NCBI GenBank assembly: GCA_023443515.1
Contig: JAEZUC010000026.1
Span: 1 to 64,000 of the forward strand
Direction: 5' to 3'
Origin: Bacillota bacterium
GTDB taxonomy: Bacteria > Bacillota > Clostridia > Acetivibrionales > DSM-1351
DNA length: 64,000 nt
Every line of letters starts with the position of its first letter. Positions within the stretch are counted from its first letter, which is position 1. This document shows, piece after piece, positions 26,933 to 35,518 of the stretch. Under the pieces are notes generated by a model. The model searched no databases and had not been told where the DNA came from. It saw only the letters and a program-made list of their open reading frames with translations. Made by a program: the position numbers and the translations under genes.

Positions 26933-27700
26933 CTATATTAATTTGAAAACCTTTTTAGCATTAATTAGTGTAGTTTTTGCAACTTCCTCTTGGCTTACAC
27001 CTTTTATTTCAGCGATTTTTTCTATTATATGCACCAAATATCCTGAATTATTGCGTTTGCCCCTGTAGGGTTCAGGTGTAAGGTATGGACAGTCTGTTTC
27101 AATGACCAGCTTGTCCAGTGGAACAACGTCAACAACCTCTTTTATTCTTCTGGAGTTCTTAAAGGTTACCGCTCCACCAACTGCAATATATAAATTGTGT
27201 TTTAGCATATCTAACGCCATTTCCCTGCTTCCGGAAAAGCAATGGAAAATGCCCCCTACCTGTTGTGCATTAGTTTTTCTGATTATATTAACGGTATCCT
27301 CATGTGCATCTCTGTCATGGATTATTATAGGTAGTTCAAGCTCCTTTGCCAGCTCAATCTGCCTTTCAAACCAATATCTCTGGATATCTCTTGGGGAATT
27401 GTCATAATAATAATCAAGTCCTATCTCACCTATTGCGACAACTTTACTGTTTTGGGATAACTCTTTTATCTTTTTAATTACTTCTTCATTCATCTCTTCC
27501 GCGTAATGAGGATGTATACCCAAAGCAGCGTACATAAAATCATATTTACCCGCAAGCGCTATAGAGGCATCCAAAGAGTTTAAATCTGCAGCGGCATTTA
27601 ATATATACCCTATGCCGTTAAGGTGGAGTTCCTGCAGAAGTGTGTCCCTGTCGTCATCAAATTTCTCATCATCATAATGCGCGTGTGTATCAAAAATCAA
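26933..27700 (-). CDS. tatD: TatD family metal-dependent hydrolase
   Basis: 255 residues, full length for the family. A TIM-barrel metallohydrolase, usually a 3'-5' DNase active in repair of damaged DNA. Metal ligands are visible: DTHAHYDD (His6 and His8), AIGEIGLDYY (Glu), PIIIHDRDAH (His), GGIFHCFSGS (His) and the final ETDCPYLTPEP (Asp). Start TTG at 27700, seven bases after AGGTGA. Cytosolic. In many Firmicutes tatD precedes yabE and rsmA, as here. Confidence 0.95.
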   Translation of the reverse strand: MIFDTHAHYDDEKFDDDRDTLLQELHLNGIGYILNAAADLNSLDASIALAGKYDFMYAALGIHPHYAEEMNEEVIKKIKELSQNSKVVAIGEIGLDYYYDNSPRDIQRYWFERQIELAKELELPIIIHDRDAHEDTVNIIRKTNAQQVGGIFHCFSGSREMALDMLKHNLYIAVGGAVTFKNSRRIKEVVDVVPLDKLVIETDCPYLTPEPYRGKRNNSGYLVHIIEKIAEIKGVSQEEVAKTTLINAKKVFKLI

Positions 27701-27739
27701 TTTATCACCTGCTCTATTTATGTTAAGTTTACTGTCAAT

Positions 27740-27769
27740 TTGAAACTATTATATCTAACATGGTATAAT
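27740..27769 (+). promoter_or_regulatory. SigA promoter for the DUF2600 gene
   Basis: TTGAAA, 18 bases, TATAAT preceded by TG (extended -10). It leaves a leader of about 180 bases before the DUF2600 start, with no clear aptamer. Confidence 0.55.
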
Positions 27770-27952
27770 TTACACAGTGTTTGTCCTTTAAGTACAAAAA
27801 ATGTATATGTCTACTGATACTACTATACATATTTGTATAAAATTTTTCAAGCACATTGATTAGAATACAACTGTTTAAATTGTAAGACATATGGAAAAAA
27901 TTTAGTAAAAACAGCTATATAACACTGGAATATTTTATTTAGGGGATATATT

Positions 27953-29011
27953 ATGAAAAACTTCATAGGCTGTATGCGTTTCATAAACAGATACGCTAAA
28001 AAAATACACCCCATTGTTCACAAGAGGTCTGAGGAATATTACAATTACACAGGACGTATAGTAAAATACAATCTTAAAAAAAATGCTACAGACGCCTTAA
28101 AACAAAGCCGTTTCGATATGGCTGTTGCATCGGTATGCACATTTTGGCCGGGAGTTGACGTCAAACTTGCCTCTGAGGTTATTTTTTCCTTTATGACTAT
28201 AGTCCGCTATATTAATAAAATATGTGAAAATTCAACTGTTGTCACAGAAGCTTTTATCAGAGTAATTTTCTCTGCACTAAAAGATGCCGCAAACATACGT
28301 AGTGATTCCTTTGAAAAATACTTTACCTTTTATCCTTCAAAGGATGACAATGGTTATCTTAGTATTCTGGTTGAAAAGTGTCGTCAGAAAATTCAGCTTC
28401 TCCCTTCTTATGACATTGTAAGGGATTCTATATCCGCATTTCTTGCGTTGTACATAGATTTACAGGTGACAAAATACTCCTCCAATGACAATGAGAAAGA
28501 ACTAAACCTGATAAGATGGAGCACGGCACACGGTCAGAAATACCCTGATTTGTCCAACTGGGAGTTTTGTATGTGTATAGATTCCGGCCTTGATATACTG
28601 CTTCTTCTGTCCCTTGCAACAAATCCCAATTTGACCGAGGAGGATGCCGAAAATATTAACACAGCTTTTTTTCCATGGGTAAGCTGCGTACATAAAATAT
28701 TGGAATGTTACCTTAAATACAATGACGATCTTTCTTCCGGCAGCCTTAACTATGTTTTTTATTACAGCAGTCTAAAGGATTACGAGGATAGAATAGATTT
28801 CTTTACCCAAAAAGCCTTGTGTGTCAGAACCGGGTATAAAAGTAATATAAAATCGGTGCTTAAAGTCCTGTTGAGCTTATTTACTACTGACCCCAAAGCC
28901 AATGAAGGTATGAACAACATTACAAGTAAAAGTTTGTATAAGTCGGGCGGAACAGGCATGTGGCTATATTCCCTATCCGCAAAAATACTCAGATCCTTTA
29001 ATAAATTCTAA
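27953..29011 (+). CDS. DUF2600 protein, terpene-synthase-like (YtpB family)
   Basis: 352 residues, with AGGGG before the ATG at 27953. It belongs to DUF2600, the family of Bacillus YtpB, a terpene synthase that makes tetraprenyl-beta-curcumene from long prenyl diphosphates. Family features are the conserved SGLDILLLLSLA (about 210), FFPWVSCVHKILECYLKYNDD and SSGSLNYVFYY. The acidic DYLDN-type motif I recall from Bacillus is here RYINKICEN (about 84-92), so its aspartates are replaced. The protein may have another substrate or a changed mechanism. Convergent with spmB, sharing four bases at the stops. Confidence 0.78.
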   Translation: MKNFIGCMRFINRYAKKIHPIVHKRSEEYYNYTGRIVKYNLKKNATDALKQSRFDMAVASVCTFWPGVDVKLASEVIFSFMTIVRYINKICENSTVVTEAFIRVIFSALKDAANIRSDSFEKYFTFYPSKDDNGYLSILVEKCRQKIQLLPSYDIVRDSISAFLALYIDLQVTKYSSNDNEKELNLIRWSTAHGQKYPDLSNWEFCMCIDSGLDILLLLSLATNPNLTEEDAENINTAFFPWVSCVHKILECYLKYNDDLSSGSLNYVFYYSSLKDYEDRIDFFTQKALCVRTGYKSNIKSVLKVLLSLFTTDPKANEGMNNITSKSLYKSGGTGMWLYSLSAKILRSFNKF

Positions 29012-29538
29012 CCGAATATAAACTGACAGGCCCAAACGGATGCAATAACACTTATAATATCAGCCATAATCGCTGCTATGAGTGTATACCTTATATTTTT
29101 TATACCTACCGAACCGTAATAAACCGCCAAAGTGTAAAAAATGGTTTCGGTGGAACCCATCATTGTAGCTGCAACCCTTCCGGCATATGAATCCGGCCCG
29201 AAGGATTTGATAATCTCCGTTACAAAAGCAAAGGATGCACTTCCCGATATAGGACGTAGTAATGCCAGCGGTGCAACTTGTGAAGGCATTCCAAGCAAAT
29301 CTGTTATAGGCCTTAAAAGAAGTATCAGGCTGTCCATGGCGCCGGAAGCCTTAAAAACTCCTACGGCAACCAGAAGCCCTACCAGTGAAGGAATTATTTT
29401 TATTATTGTGTCTATCCCGTCTTTTGCACCTTCTATAAATACATCATAAGCCTTTACTTTTTTTAATACAGCTACCCCTAATATCACAACAAATATTGCC
29501 GGAACAGCGAAGTCAGACAAATGCCTAATAAAACTCAT
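29008..29538 (-). CDS. spmB: spore maturation protein B
   Basis: 176 residues, a membrane protein with about five hydrophobic segments. SpmB acts with SpmA to dehydrate the spore core, giving heat resistance; it has a nucleoside-transporter-like Gate domain. Signature sequences are VGVFKASGAMDSLI, LRPISGSASFAFV and MGSTETIFYTLAVYYGSVG. The start at 29538 has GGTGGG upstream, 15 bases after spmA ends. Its stop shares four bases with the convergent DUF2600 gene. Confidence 0.95.
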   Translation of the reverse strand: MSFIRHLSDFAVPAIFVVILGVAVLKKVKAYDVFIEGAKDGIDTIIKIIPSLVGLLVAVGVFKASGAMDSLILLLRPITDLLGMPSQVAPLALLRPISGSASFAFVTEIIKSFGPDSYAGRVAATMMGSTETIFYTLAVYYGSVGIKNIRYTLIAAIMADIISVIASVWACQFIFG

Positions 29539-29553
29539 ATCCCACCACTTTCG

Positions 29554-30141
29554 TTAATTGTCTTTTTTCCATACCGAAGACAGAAGCTTTGCAGCTATAA
29601 TACCCATGACAGTTGCACATACTGATGCTATCCATATGCATACGATTATCTCAGCAGGCTTTTTAGAACCCTCGGAGGTTCTAAGTGCAATAATATTGGC
29701 AGGTACAAGTTGAATTGCTGCTGTATTTAACACCAGAAACATGCACATGGCATTGGTAGCAGTTTTTTTGTCCTTATTGATACTTTGCAATTCTTTCATT
29801 GCTTTCAATCCCAACGGGGTAGCGGCATTACCCAAACCAAGAAAATTTGCTACAAGATTCATGACTATAGCACCAAGAGCGGGATGATCTTTGGGTATTT
29901 CAGGGAACAAGAACCTTAAAATCGGCCTTACGGCACGTCCTATTATTCTGATAAGGCCACTTTTCTCAGCTATTTTCATTAATCCCGTCCATAGACACAT
30001 TACCCCCAACAAGCCTATACAAACGGTTACAGCTGTCTGGGCGGAATCCATTGCAGCCTTTGTTACATCATCAAGTCTGCCGTTTACTATCCCGAAGGCA
30101 AACCCTATCATCAACAGCCCAATCCAAATATAGTTAAGCAT
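29554..30141 (-). CDS. spmA: spore maturation protein A
   Basis: 195 residues, a membrane protein of the Gate family. Works with SpmB in spore core dehydration in the mother cell or forespore membrane. Signatures are LNYIWIGLLMIGFAFG at the start, GDDVTKAAMDSAQTAVTVC-like sequence (GRLDDVTKAAMDSA), NFLGLGNAATPLGLKAM and MCMFLVLNTAAIQLVP. AAAGGGG precedes the ATG at 30141. Upstream, CATATATA with TTCATA about 16 bases before it resembles a mother-cell or forespore sigma promoter, but only loosely. spmA and spmB form one operon. Confidence 0.95.
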   Translation of the reverse strand: MLNYIWIGLLMIGFAFGIVNGRLDDVTKAAMDSAQTAVTVCIGLLGVMCLWTGLMKIAEKSGLIRIIGRAVRPILRFLFPEIPKDHPALGAIVMNLVANFLGLGNAATPLGLKAMKELQSINKDKKTATNAMCMFLVLNTAAIQLVPANIIALRTSEGSKKPAEIIVCIWIASVCATVMGIIAAKLLSSVWKKDN

Positions 30142-30318
30142 AAATACCCCTTTTCTGGCCGCTAAATGGGAAAGTTACTCTAGTTATATATGCCTGGACA
30201 CTTTTTTTTATGAAACAAAATTATAGTTTTTTTTGTCGAATATCTTCTTGACCACTAATAAATTTTCCAGTATTATTTAACAATCTCTGTAAAAATTAAT
30301 TCAAACTAAAATTTTAAC

Positions 30319-30342
30319 AATTTCTTAACATTTTAAGAAATT
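30319..30342. other. perfect 10-bp inverted repeat upstream of abrB
   Basis: AATTTCTTAA-CATT-TTAAGAAATT lies about 90 bases before the abrB -35 in the 30142-30507 gap. No T-run follows, so it is a possible operator or DNA cruciform, not a terminator. The rest of the gap is AT-rich and holds the abrB and spmA promoters. Confidence 0.4.
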
Positions 30343-30428
30343 AAAGCATTTTTATTTAAAGCCTTGAATTAAGTGGCATACAAAGGATTTTAATAACAAA
30401 TTTATCAAAATTATTGAAAATTTATGAG

Positions 30429-30457
30429 TTGACGTTTATTGGAATTTATGGTATTAT
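30429..30457 (+). promoter_or_regulatory. SigA promoter of abrB
   Basis: TTGACG, 17 bases, TATTAT: one mismatch in each hexamer. Transcription should start near 30464, about 44 bases before the ATG. Confidence 0.75.
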
Positions 30458-30507
30458 AAATTCGAAGTTTGTCGAAATATGTAGTGCATATGAGGAGGTC
30501 AGTTTTG

Positions 30508-30747
30508 ATGAAATCTACGGGTATTGTAAGAAAGGTTGATGAGCTGGGAAGAGTTGTTCTTCCAATCGAGCTTCGCAGAACATTGGACATCGCAGAAAAG
30601 GATGCTTTAGAAATCTATGTTGATGAGGCAACCATTATATTGAAGAAATATGAGCCTGCATGTATCTTCTGTGGTAATGCCAAGGATGTAATCGTATACA
30701 AGGGTAAGAATATCTGCCCTGAGTGTATGAAAGAACTAAAGAAGTAA
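30508..30747 (+). CDS. abrB: AbrB-type transition-state regulator
   Basis: 79 residues, starting at the ATG at 30508 behind GAGGAGG. The first 50 residues are almost identical to Bacillus AbrB: MKSTGIVRKVDELGRVVLPI and ELRRTLDIAEKDALEIYVD. This swapped-hairpin domain binds DNA as a dimer or tetramer and represses transition-phase and sporulation genes. The C-terminus differs: it carries CIFCG and CPECM, four cysteines spaced like a zinc ribbon, as in other clostridial members. It has its own SigA promoter and terminator. It lies between spmA and rsmI, the usual Firmicute place near rsmI. Confidence 0.93.
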   Translation: MKSTGIVRKVDELGRVVLPIELRRTLDIAEKDALEIYVDEATIILKKYEPACIFCGNAKDVIVYKGKNICPECMKELKK

Positions 30748-30780
30748 TAAAATATTATTACAAAAAAACAAAAGTAGAAA

Positions 30781-30807
30781 GGACCCGTGAAGATAATTCA
30801 CAGGTTC
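30781..30807. terminator. bidirectional terminator between abrB and rsmI
   Basis: GGACCCGTGAA / TTCACAGGTTC stem (G-T and G-A tolerated) with TTTTT after it on the plus strand and A-rich sequence before it. It serves abrB and the convergent rsmI. Confidence 0.75.
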
Positions 30808-30810
30808 TTT

Positions 30811-31665
30811 TTATTTTTTCATTACCGCATTGTATACGTCCCTTTTGTTTAAGCCCCTATCCTCAGCAGCTTTTTTTATTGCTTCCTTTTTGGTAAAGCC
30901 TTCTTCAACGTATCTGTTAACATGGTCTTCCATACTTATTTCAGAGTATTTGTCCCGTTCCTGCTCTACAAGCAGCTCCTCATTCTGTCCCTCAATGATT
31001 ACAACAAACTCACCCTTCGGAGCTTCGACCTGAAAACGTTCCATTGCTTCTTGCAGGTTGCACCTTATAACCTCTTCAAACCTTTTGGTAAGTTCTCTTG
31101 CAAGAGCTATTCTTCTGTCACCCCATGCGTTGTACATATCCTTTAAAGTATAGGGAAGCTTATGTGGAGCCTCATAAAATATAATTGTTCTGGTTTCGTT
31201 TTTCAGTTGCTGAAGCCTTTCCTGCCGAGACCTCTTGTTCATGGGAAGAAAGCCTTCAAATACAAATCTTCCGGCAGGTAGCCCGGATATAACCAGCCCT
31301 GTGACCGCTGCAACAGGCCCGGGAATCATTGTAACTTCAACCCTGTTCTCTATAGCAAGCTTAACTAAATCCTCTCCTGGGTCTGATATTCCCGGGCTTC
31401 CTGCATCAGATACCAGAGCAATGTTTTTGCCAAGAAGCAACTGTTCTATCAGATAGTTTCCCTTTACTACCTTGTTATGCTCATAATAGCTTACTAGTGG
31501 TTTTTTTATCTCAAAGTGGTTTAAAAGCTTGATTGTCTGTCTGGTATCCTCTGCCGCTATAAAGTCAACTTCTTTCAGGGTGTTTATTGCTCTGAAAGTT
31601 ATATCCTGAAGGTTACCAATAGGTGTTGCTACCAAGTATAGTTTACCCTTATCGCTATCGCTCAA
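30811..31665 (-). CDS. rsmI: 16S rRNA 2'-O-methyltransferase RsmI
   Basis: 284 residues. RsmI uses S-adenosylmethionine to methylate the 2'-hydroxyl of C1402 in 16S rRNA, tuning decoding. Family marks are LYLVATPIGNLQDITFRA, EDTRQTIKLLNHF, ALVSDAGSPGISDPG and a late PKGEFVVIIEG. I prefer the TTG at 31665. GAGGGAG lies seven bases upstream, and this start comes one base after the stop of the preceding methylase gene. The ATG at 31689 would overlap that gene by 23 bases without a ribosome site. Confidence 0.93.
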   Translation of the reverse strand: MSDSDKGKLYLVATPIGNLQDITFRAINTLKEVDFIAAEDTRQTIKLLNHFEIKKPLVSYYEHNKVVKGNYLIEQLLLGKNIALVSDAGSPGISDPGEDLVKLAIENRVEVTMIPGPVAAVTGLVISGLPAGRFVFEGFLPMNKRSRQERLQQLKNETRTIIFYEAPHKLPYTLKDMYNAWGDRRIALARELTKRFEEVIRCNLQEAMERFQVEAPKGEFVVIIEGQNEELLVEQERDKYSEISMEDHVNRYVEEGFTKKEAIKKAAEDRGLNKRDVYNAVMKK

Positions 31666-31666
31666 T

Positions 31667-32413
31667 TTATGCTCCCTCTTCTCTTCCATATATTTTATTT
31701 ATCTCATCAGAGTATGTTCCGTCCGAGTTATATACATATAAAGGTTCCATTACCTTTAGTTCAGGATTTCCCCCTCTGTTCCCCTTAATAAGCAACATAT
31801 TTGGTTTCTTGCCGGGTTTTGGGTGTACCAGCCTTAAATATTTTGGCTCAATTCCATTGTTTCTCATACTGCATATGATATCAGCCAGTCTCTCGGGTCT
31901 GTGTACCATTGCAAGTTGTCCGCCCGGCGCCAGTAATGTCGCAGCGGCACTTACAACATCCTCCAGACTGCATAAAATCTCATGCCGGGAAATTGCCTTG
32001 CTGTCCAAGGGGTTTACCAGCCCGCAGCCTTTATTTGTATAAGGAGGATTGGAAACTACCACATCAAAACTTGATTTACCAAAATATTGAGAATACGATT
32101 TGATATCCCCATGAATTATTTGAAGCCTGTCCGCAAGTTGGTTCATGAGTACACTTCTGGACGCCATCTCAGCCATTTCTTCCTGAATTTCCAAGCCTAC
32201 AATCTTAGCAGCCTTCGTTTTTCCTGCCAGGAGAATCGGTATAATCCCTGTTCCCGTTCCTATATCAAGAACTTTGCTGTTTCTCTTAACATCAGCAAAA
32301 TCAGACAGTAGCACTGCGTCCACTCCGAAACAGAATTTTTCTATATTTTGTATCAGCTTTAAACCATGGAGCTGCAAATCGTCTATACGTTCTTTATCTT
32401 TGATAGTAACCAA
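31667..32413 (-). CDS. TrmN6/YabB-like tRNA (adenine-N6)-methyltransferase
   Basis: 248 residues. A Rossmann methyltransferase with the SAM site VLDIGTGTGIIPILLA (about 48-63) and the N6-adenine catalytic NPPY (about 124). In Bacillus it is YabB, and in E. coli TrmN6 modifies A37 of tRNA-Val. The start is set at the TTG at 32413, about eight bases after AGAGGT. A GTG two codons earlier sits right on the ribosome site. It is immediately upstream of rsmI, as in Bacillus (yabB-yazA-rsmI), though the yazA/GIY-YIG gene is absent here. Confidence 0.88.
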   Translation of the reverse strand: MVTIKDKERIDDLQLHGLKLIQNIEKFCFGVDAVLLSDFADVKRNSKVLDIGTGTGIIPILLAGKTKAAKIVGLEIQEEMAEMASRSVLMNQLADRLQIIHGDIKSYSQYFGKSSFDVVVSNPPYTNKGCGLVNPLDSKAISRHEILCSLEDVVSAAATLLAPGGQLAMVHRPERLADIICSMRNNGIEPKYLRLVHPKPGKKPNMLLIKGNRGGNPELKVMEPLYVYNSDGTYSDEINKIYGREEGA

Positions 32414-32443
32414 AAGCACACCTCTTATAATAATTTATCCCTG

Positions 32444-32487
32444 AAAAAAGGGCCAAATAAAGGATGATGACCCTTTATCTGACCCTT
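32444..32487 (-). terminator. terminator of the ferredoxin gene
   Basis: AAGGGTCAGATAAAGG / CCTTTATTTGGCCCTT is a 16-bp stem with few mismatches, then TTTTTT on the minus strand. It separates ferredoxin from the methylase gene. Confidence 0.8.
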
Positions 32488-32499
32488 ATTACCTCAAAC

Positions 32500-32670
32500 T
32501 TACTTCTGTTGAGGAGCATCAACAGGACATACGTTTGCACATGCACCACATTCTATACAAGTATCCTCATCGATTACATAAATACTATCTCCAGCAGTTA
32601 TGCATGATACTGGACACTCTGACTCACATGCCCCACAGCTAATACAAGCATCGTTTATTAAATATGACAT
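32500..32670 (-). CDS. 2[4Fe-4S] clostridial ferredoxin
   Basis: 56 residues; I translated it by hand. AGGAGG precedes the ATG at 32670. Two CxxCxxCxxxCP motifs ([12 protein letters not shown] near residue 9 and [12 protein letters not shown] near 38) bind two [4Fe-4S] clusters in the classic clostridial ferredoxin fold. It is a low-potential electron carrier for pyruvate:ferredoxin oxidoreductase, hydrogenase and similar enzymes. It lies between the ricT gene and the TrmN6-like methylase gene, on the same strand, with its own terminator. Confidence 0.95.
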   Translation of the reverse strand: MSYLINDACISCGACESECPVSCITAGDSIYVIDEDTCIECGACANVCPVDAPQQK

Positions 32671-32778
32671 TTTTAAACACCTCCTAAATATTTAAGGAAA
32701 ACAAATATATTTCTATTTGCTTTTCGCTACTATTTTACCACCTATTATACTGAATGACAAACTATTTTACCATCTCTT

Positions 32779-33654
32779 TTAATCTTCCAGTTGTTTAAGG
32801 GCTTCGAGGTCTATATCGTTGTCGTAGCTAGTCGTCGCATCCTTTATTACTTTTATTTCCCCGTCCTTAAAGTTATACACTCTCAGGTCAGATTCGTTTC
32901 CAATGTCCAGCTTGACTTTAAGAATTTCCTTTAGTAATATTACCTCCACAACAGTTCCCTGTCCTTCAGGAGTTTCAACTATTGCACCTACCTTCGGAAC
33001 TCTGGCAAGAAGATCCTCATAAGCTTCCTGTTCATATTTAAGACAGCACATAAGTCTTCCGCAAGTACCTGATATCTTGGTTGGATTCAGGGATAAGGAC
33101 TGTTCCTTTGCCATTTTAATTGAAACCGGCTGGAATTCTCCTAAAAATGAATTACAGCAAAGCACTCTGCCGCAAATTCCTATTCCGCCCATCATCTTCG
33201 ACTCATCTCTAACACCAATCTGCCGAAGCTCTATCCTGGTCTTAAAAACTGATGCCAGATCCTTTACCAGTTCTCTGAAATCAACTCTTCCATCCGCTGT
33301 AAAATAAAATAAAACCTTGTTGTTATCAAATGTATACTCTACGTCTATGAGTTTCATTTCCAATTTGTGGTCGCTTATTTTTTGCAGACATATGTTAAAT
33401 GCATCTTTTTCTTTTTTGTCATTTTCCTGTGCGTGGGCAACATCTTCTTCAGTTGCTATTCTGATAACCTTTTTGAGGGGAGCAACTATTTCGGACTCAT
33501 CCACCTCTCTGTTGGGAACAACAACCAATCCGAATTCTATTCCCCTGGCAGTTTCAACTATAACATGCTGGTTCAGATCTATCACTAGTTCGCCGGGATC
33601 AAAGTAGTATATCTTGCCTGCTTTTTTAAACCTAACTCCTACAACCTTTACCAT
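32779..33654 (-). CDS. ricT: RicT/YaaT (PSP1 domain) regulator
   Basis: 291 residues. In Bacillus, RicT (YaaT) with RicA and RicF forms a complex carrying [4Fe-4S] clusters that controls RNase Y, biofilm and sporulation decisions. The PSP1 core begins MVKVVGVRFKKAGKIYYFDP. Cysteine pairs lie in GICGRVLCCNSFLG (about 158-171) and SGTCGRLMCCLKYE (about 193-206), as in the family. It follows holB in the conserved tmk-darA-yaaR-holB-ricT cluster, 36 bases away. The neighbouring ferredoxin may share the iron-sulfur context, which is speculative. Confidence 0.95.
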   Translation of the reverse strand: MVKVVGVRFKKAGKIYYFDPGELVIDLNQHVIVETARGIEFGLVVVPNREVDESEIVAPLKKVIRIATEEDVAHAQENDKKEKDAFNICLQKISDHKLEMKLIDVEYTFDNNKVLFYFTADGRVDFRELVKDLASVFKTRIELRQIGVRDESKMMGGIGICGRVLCCNSFLGEFQPVSIKMAKEQSLSLNPTKISGTCGRLMCCLKYEQEAYEDLLARVPKVGAIVETPEGQGTVVEVILLKEILKVKLDIGNESDLRVYNFKDGEIKVIKDATTSYDNDIDLEALKQLED

Positions 33655-33689
33655 CTATAAAGTTCCTTTCTCTATAATACATAAAAGGT

Positions 33690-34658
33690 TTACGTATTAT
33701 TTGCCTGTTTAATTTTCATAAGCATAACTTCTATGGCAAGCTGGTAATTTGCATTGCTGTCCAAACCCCTGCGCGCATCCCAGACTGCCTGTATGCATTT
33801 TAAAACATGTGAAAAGGATAGTCCCACATTCTTAATAATCATATCTTTTTTATCTGAATTTATCAATAGACTTGTATCACCAGTCTCCTTGTAAATTAGC
33901 AAATCCCTGAAATATAATAATATTACATGCAGTACATAGTCTACCCGGTCATTATTTCTTTCAAACGTTTCATAAAATTTAAACAAATCGGTATCTGTCG
34001 CTGATACAAGCTTAGATGTAAACTCCAGTACTTCTTCCCTTAACTCAAGATAATGTGGGGACTCTGCAAGTTCCAGTGCCGTACCTGCCACACCGTCAGC
34101 ATAGGAAACGATAAATTCCCAGTCGGGCTTTCTGAGCCCATAGTTTGACTCAAGAACCTCCATAATGTCTTCAGGGGACAATCTGTTGAAAAGTATTCTC
34201 TGGCATCTGGAACGTATAGTTTGAGCAACTGCCGCTGAGGACTGGACTGTAAGTATAAATACTACATATGGGGGTGGCTCTTCCAATGATTTAAGTAATG
34301 CGTTTTGTGCCTGAATAGTCATAGCATCAGCATCATTTATTACAATTACCTTGTATTGGGAGTAAAGAGGCCTAATAACAAGCCCCTTTAATATATTTCT
34401 TATCTCTTCTACGCTTATACTTTTATCTTTTTTAATTATTTCCTGAAAATCCGGATTTGAGGCTTCCTTGTATAACTGACAGGATTTACATACCCCGCAA
34501 GGAAATTGTTCCTCACTGCACATAAGCATTGAGGCAAATTTCAGTGCAGTATCCCTTTTTCCGACTCCATCCGGCCCTTCAAATATATATGCATGACTTA
34601 CATTTCCTTTTTGTACTGCAGTTCTTAATGCGGATAGTATTCTTTGGTGCCCTAACAT
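33690..34658 (-). CDS. holB: DNA polymerase III delta prime subunit
   Basis: 322 residues. Part of the clamp loader that puts the beta clamp on DNA. It has an AAA+ N-terminus with Walker-A-like GPDGVGKRDTAL (about 29-40), a zinc module CSEEQFPCGVCKSC, NDADAMTIQAQNALLKSLEEPP (sensor and arginine-finger helix), and IRSRCQR, the SRC motif. The C-terminal half is helical. GGAGG precedes the ATG at 34658. It is in the order tmk-darA-yaaR-holB-ricT seen in Bacillus. Confidence 0.94.
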   Translation of the reverse strand: MLGHQRILSALRTAVQKGNVSHAYIFEGPDGVGKRDTALKFASMLMCSEEQFPCGVCKSCQLYKEASNPDFQEIIKKDKSISVEEIRNILKGLVIRPLYSQYKVIVINDADAMTIQAQNALLKSLEEPPPYVVFILTVQSSAAVAQTIRSRCQRILFNRLSPEDIMEVLESNYGLRKPDWEFIVSYADGVAGTALELAESPHYLELREEVLEFTSKLVSATDTDLFKFYETFERNNDRVDYVLHVILLYFRDLLIYKETGDTSLLINSDKKDMIIKNVGLSFSHVLKCIQAVWDARRGLDSNANYQLAIEVMLMKIKQANNT

Positions 34659-34673
34659 TTTGCCTCCATAATG

Positions 34674-35141
34674 TCATAAAAACAAGTCAAGTATCAATCC
34701 CCTGATATCATCAAGTTTTTTAAGTATGCTAATGTTGTCCTTTTGTGCTTTAAGTACTTCATTTGTCAGCTCAATAAGTTCTTCATTAATTTTTTTAATA
34801 ATTGCATAAACCCTGTGTCTTCCTCTTCTATCCAGGAAGTTTTTTTTCATAAAACTATGTGAATGAGAAACCGCCTCATCTAGAAATTCGGATATCAACT
34901 GTTTGTAAACCTTCAATTCCCTGATGTCAGCCTTTTTGCCCAGTTTTTTACCCTGACTCTCTATCTTATCGGCAAGTACTTTGACTCTCTCTTCATAATT
35001 TTTGGTTTCAAGTTTTTTCATCTGATATGAAAAGGATGCATCTTTCTCATTTCTTATTGTTCTTTCGTCTCTGCCGGACAAAGCAGAAATACTTGCACGG
35101 TTGTCGGACGAATCCTGTATCTTGATGGGAATTGGAATCAC
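34674..35141 (-). CDS. yaaR: YaaR (DUF327) protein
   Basis: 155 residues, mainly helical, with a coiled-coil stretch (about 35-75: MKKLETKNYEERVKVLADKI) and a basic segment KNFLDRRGRHRVYAIIKK that is typical of DUF327. It is conserved in the tmk-holB cluster of Firmicutes but has no settled function. The start is uncertain. The GTG at 35141 overlaps the ribosome site GAAGG, no ATG is available, and an ATT a little downstream could serve. It lies 15 bases before holB. Confidence 0.82.
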   Translation of the reverse strand: MIPIPIKIQDSSDNRASISALSGRDERTIRNEKDASFSYQMKKLETKNYEERVKVLADKIESQGKKLGKKADIRELKVYKQLISEFLDEAVSHSHSFMKKNFLDRRGRHRVYAIIKKINEELIELTNEVLKAQKDNISILKKLDDIRGLILDLFL

Positions 35142-35157
35142 CTTCTTATAGCATATT

Positions 35158-35487
35158 TTAAACCTTGTGGAATTTCTCTACGTCAACTACAAAGATTGTA
35201 GCTCCGCCAACAGTAACTTCAACAGGGTATGGCATAAACATTCCATTTATACCTCCGGATGAGGCCGGCGTATTTATAACCTGTCTCCTGCTCTTAGATT
35301 TCTTTTCAATAATAGCTATCACTTCATCCAGCTTATCTTCATCTACACCCACAAGCAGAGTGGTATTTCCAGCCCTCAGAAAACCTCCGGATGAGCACAT
35401 TTTAGTAACACTAAATCCGTGTTTATTAAGTTCTTCCATTACCCTGTGACCGTCTTCATCATGTACGATAGCAAACACCAGTTTCAT
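35158..35487 (-). CDS. darA: cyclic di-AMP receptor DarA (PII-like)
   Basis: 109 residues; the ATG at 35487 is preferred by spacing from GGAGG (an adjacent ATG at 35490 is very close to it). A PII-like trimer, DarA/YaaQ/PstA, that binds cyclic di-AMP and relays osmotic and wall state. Typical sequences are MKLVFAIVHDEDGHRVMEEL, SSGGFLRAGNTTLLVG and the C-terminal VTVGGATIFVVDVEKFHKV. It is in the tmk-yaaQ-yaaR-holB order. Confidence 0.95.
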   Translation of the reverse strand: MKLVFAIVHDEDGHRVMEELNKHGFSVTKMCSSGGFLRAGNTTLLVGVDEDKLDEVIAIIEKKSKSRRQVINTPASSGGINGMFMPYPVEVTVGGATIFVVDVEKFHKV

Positions 35488-35518
35488 CATGATCCCTCCT
35501 TAAATAAAGTAATAGTTT

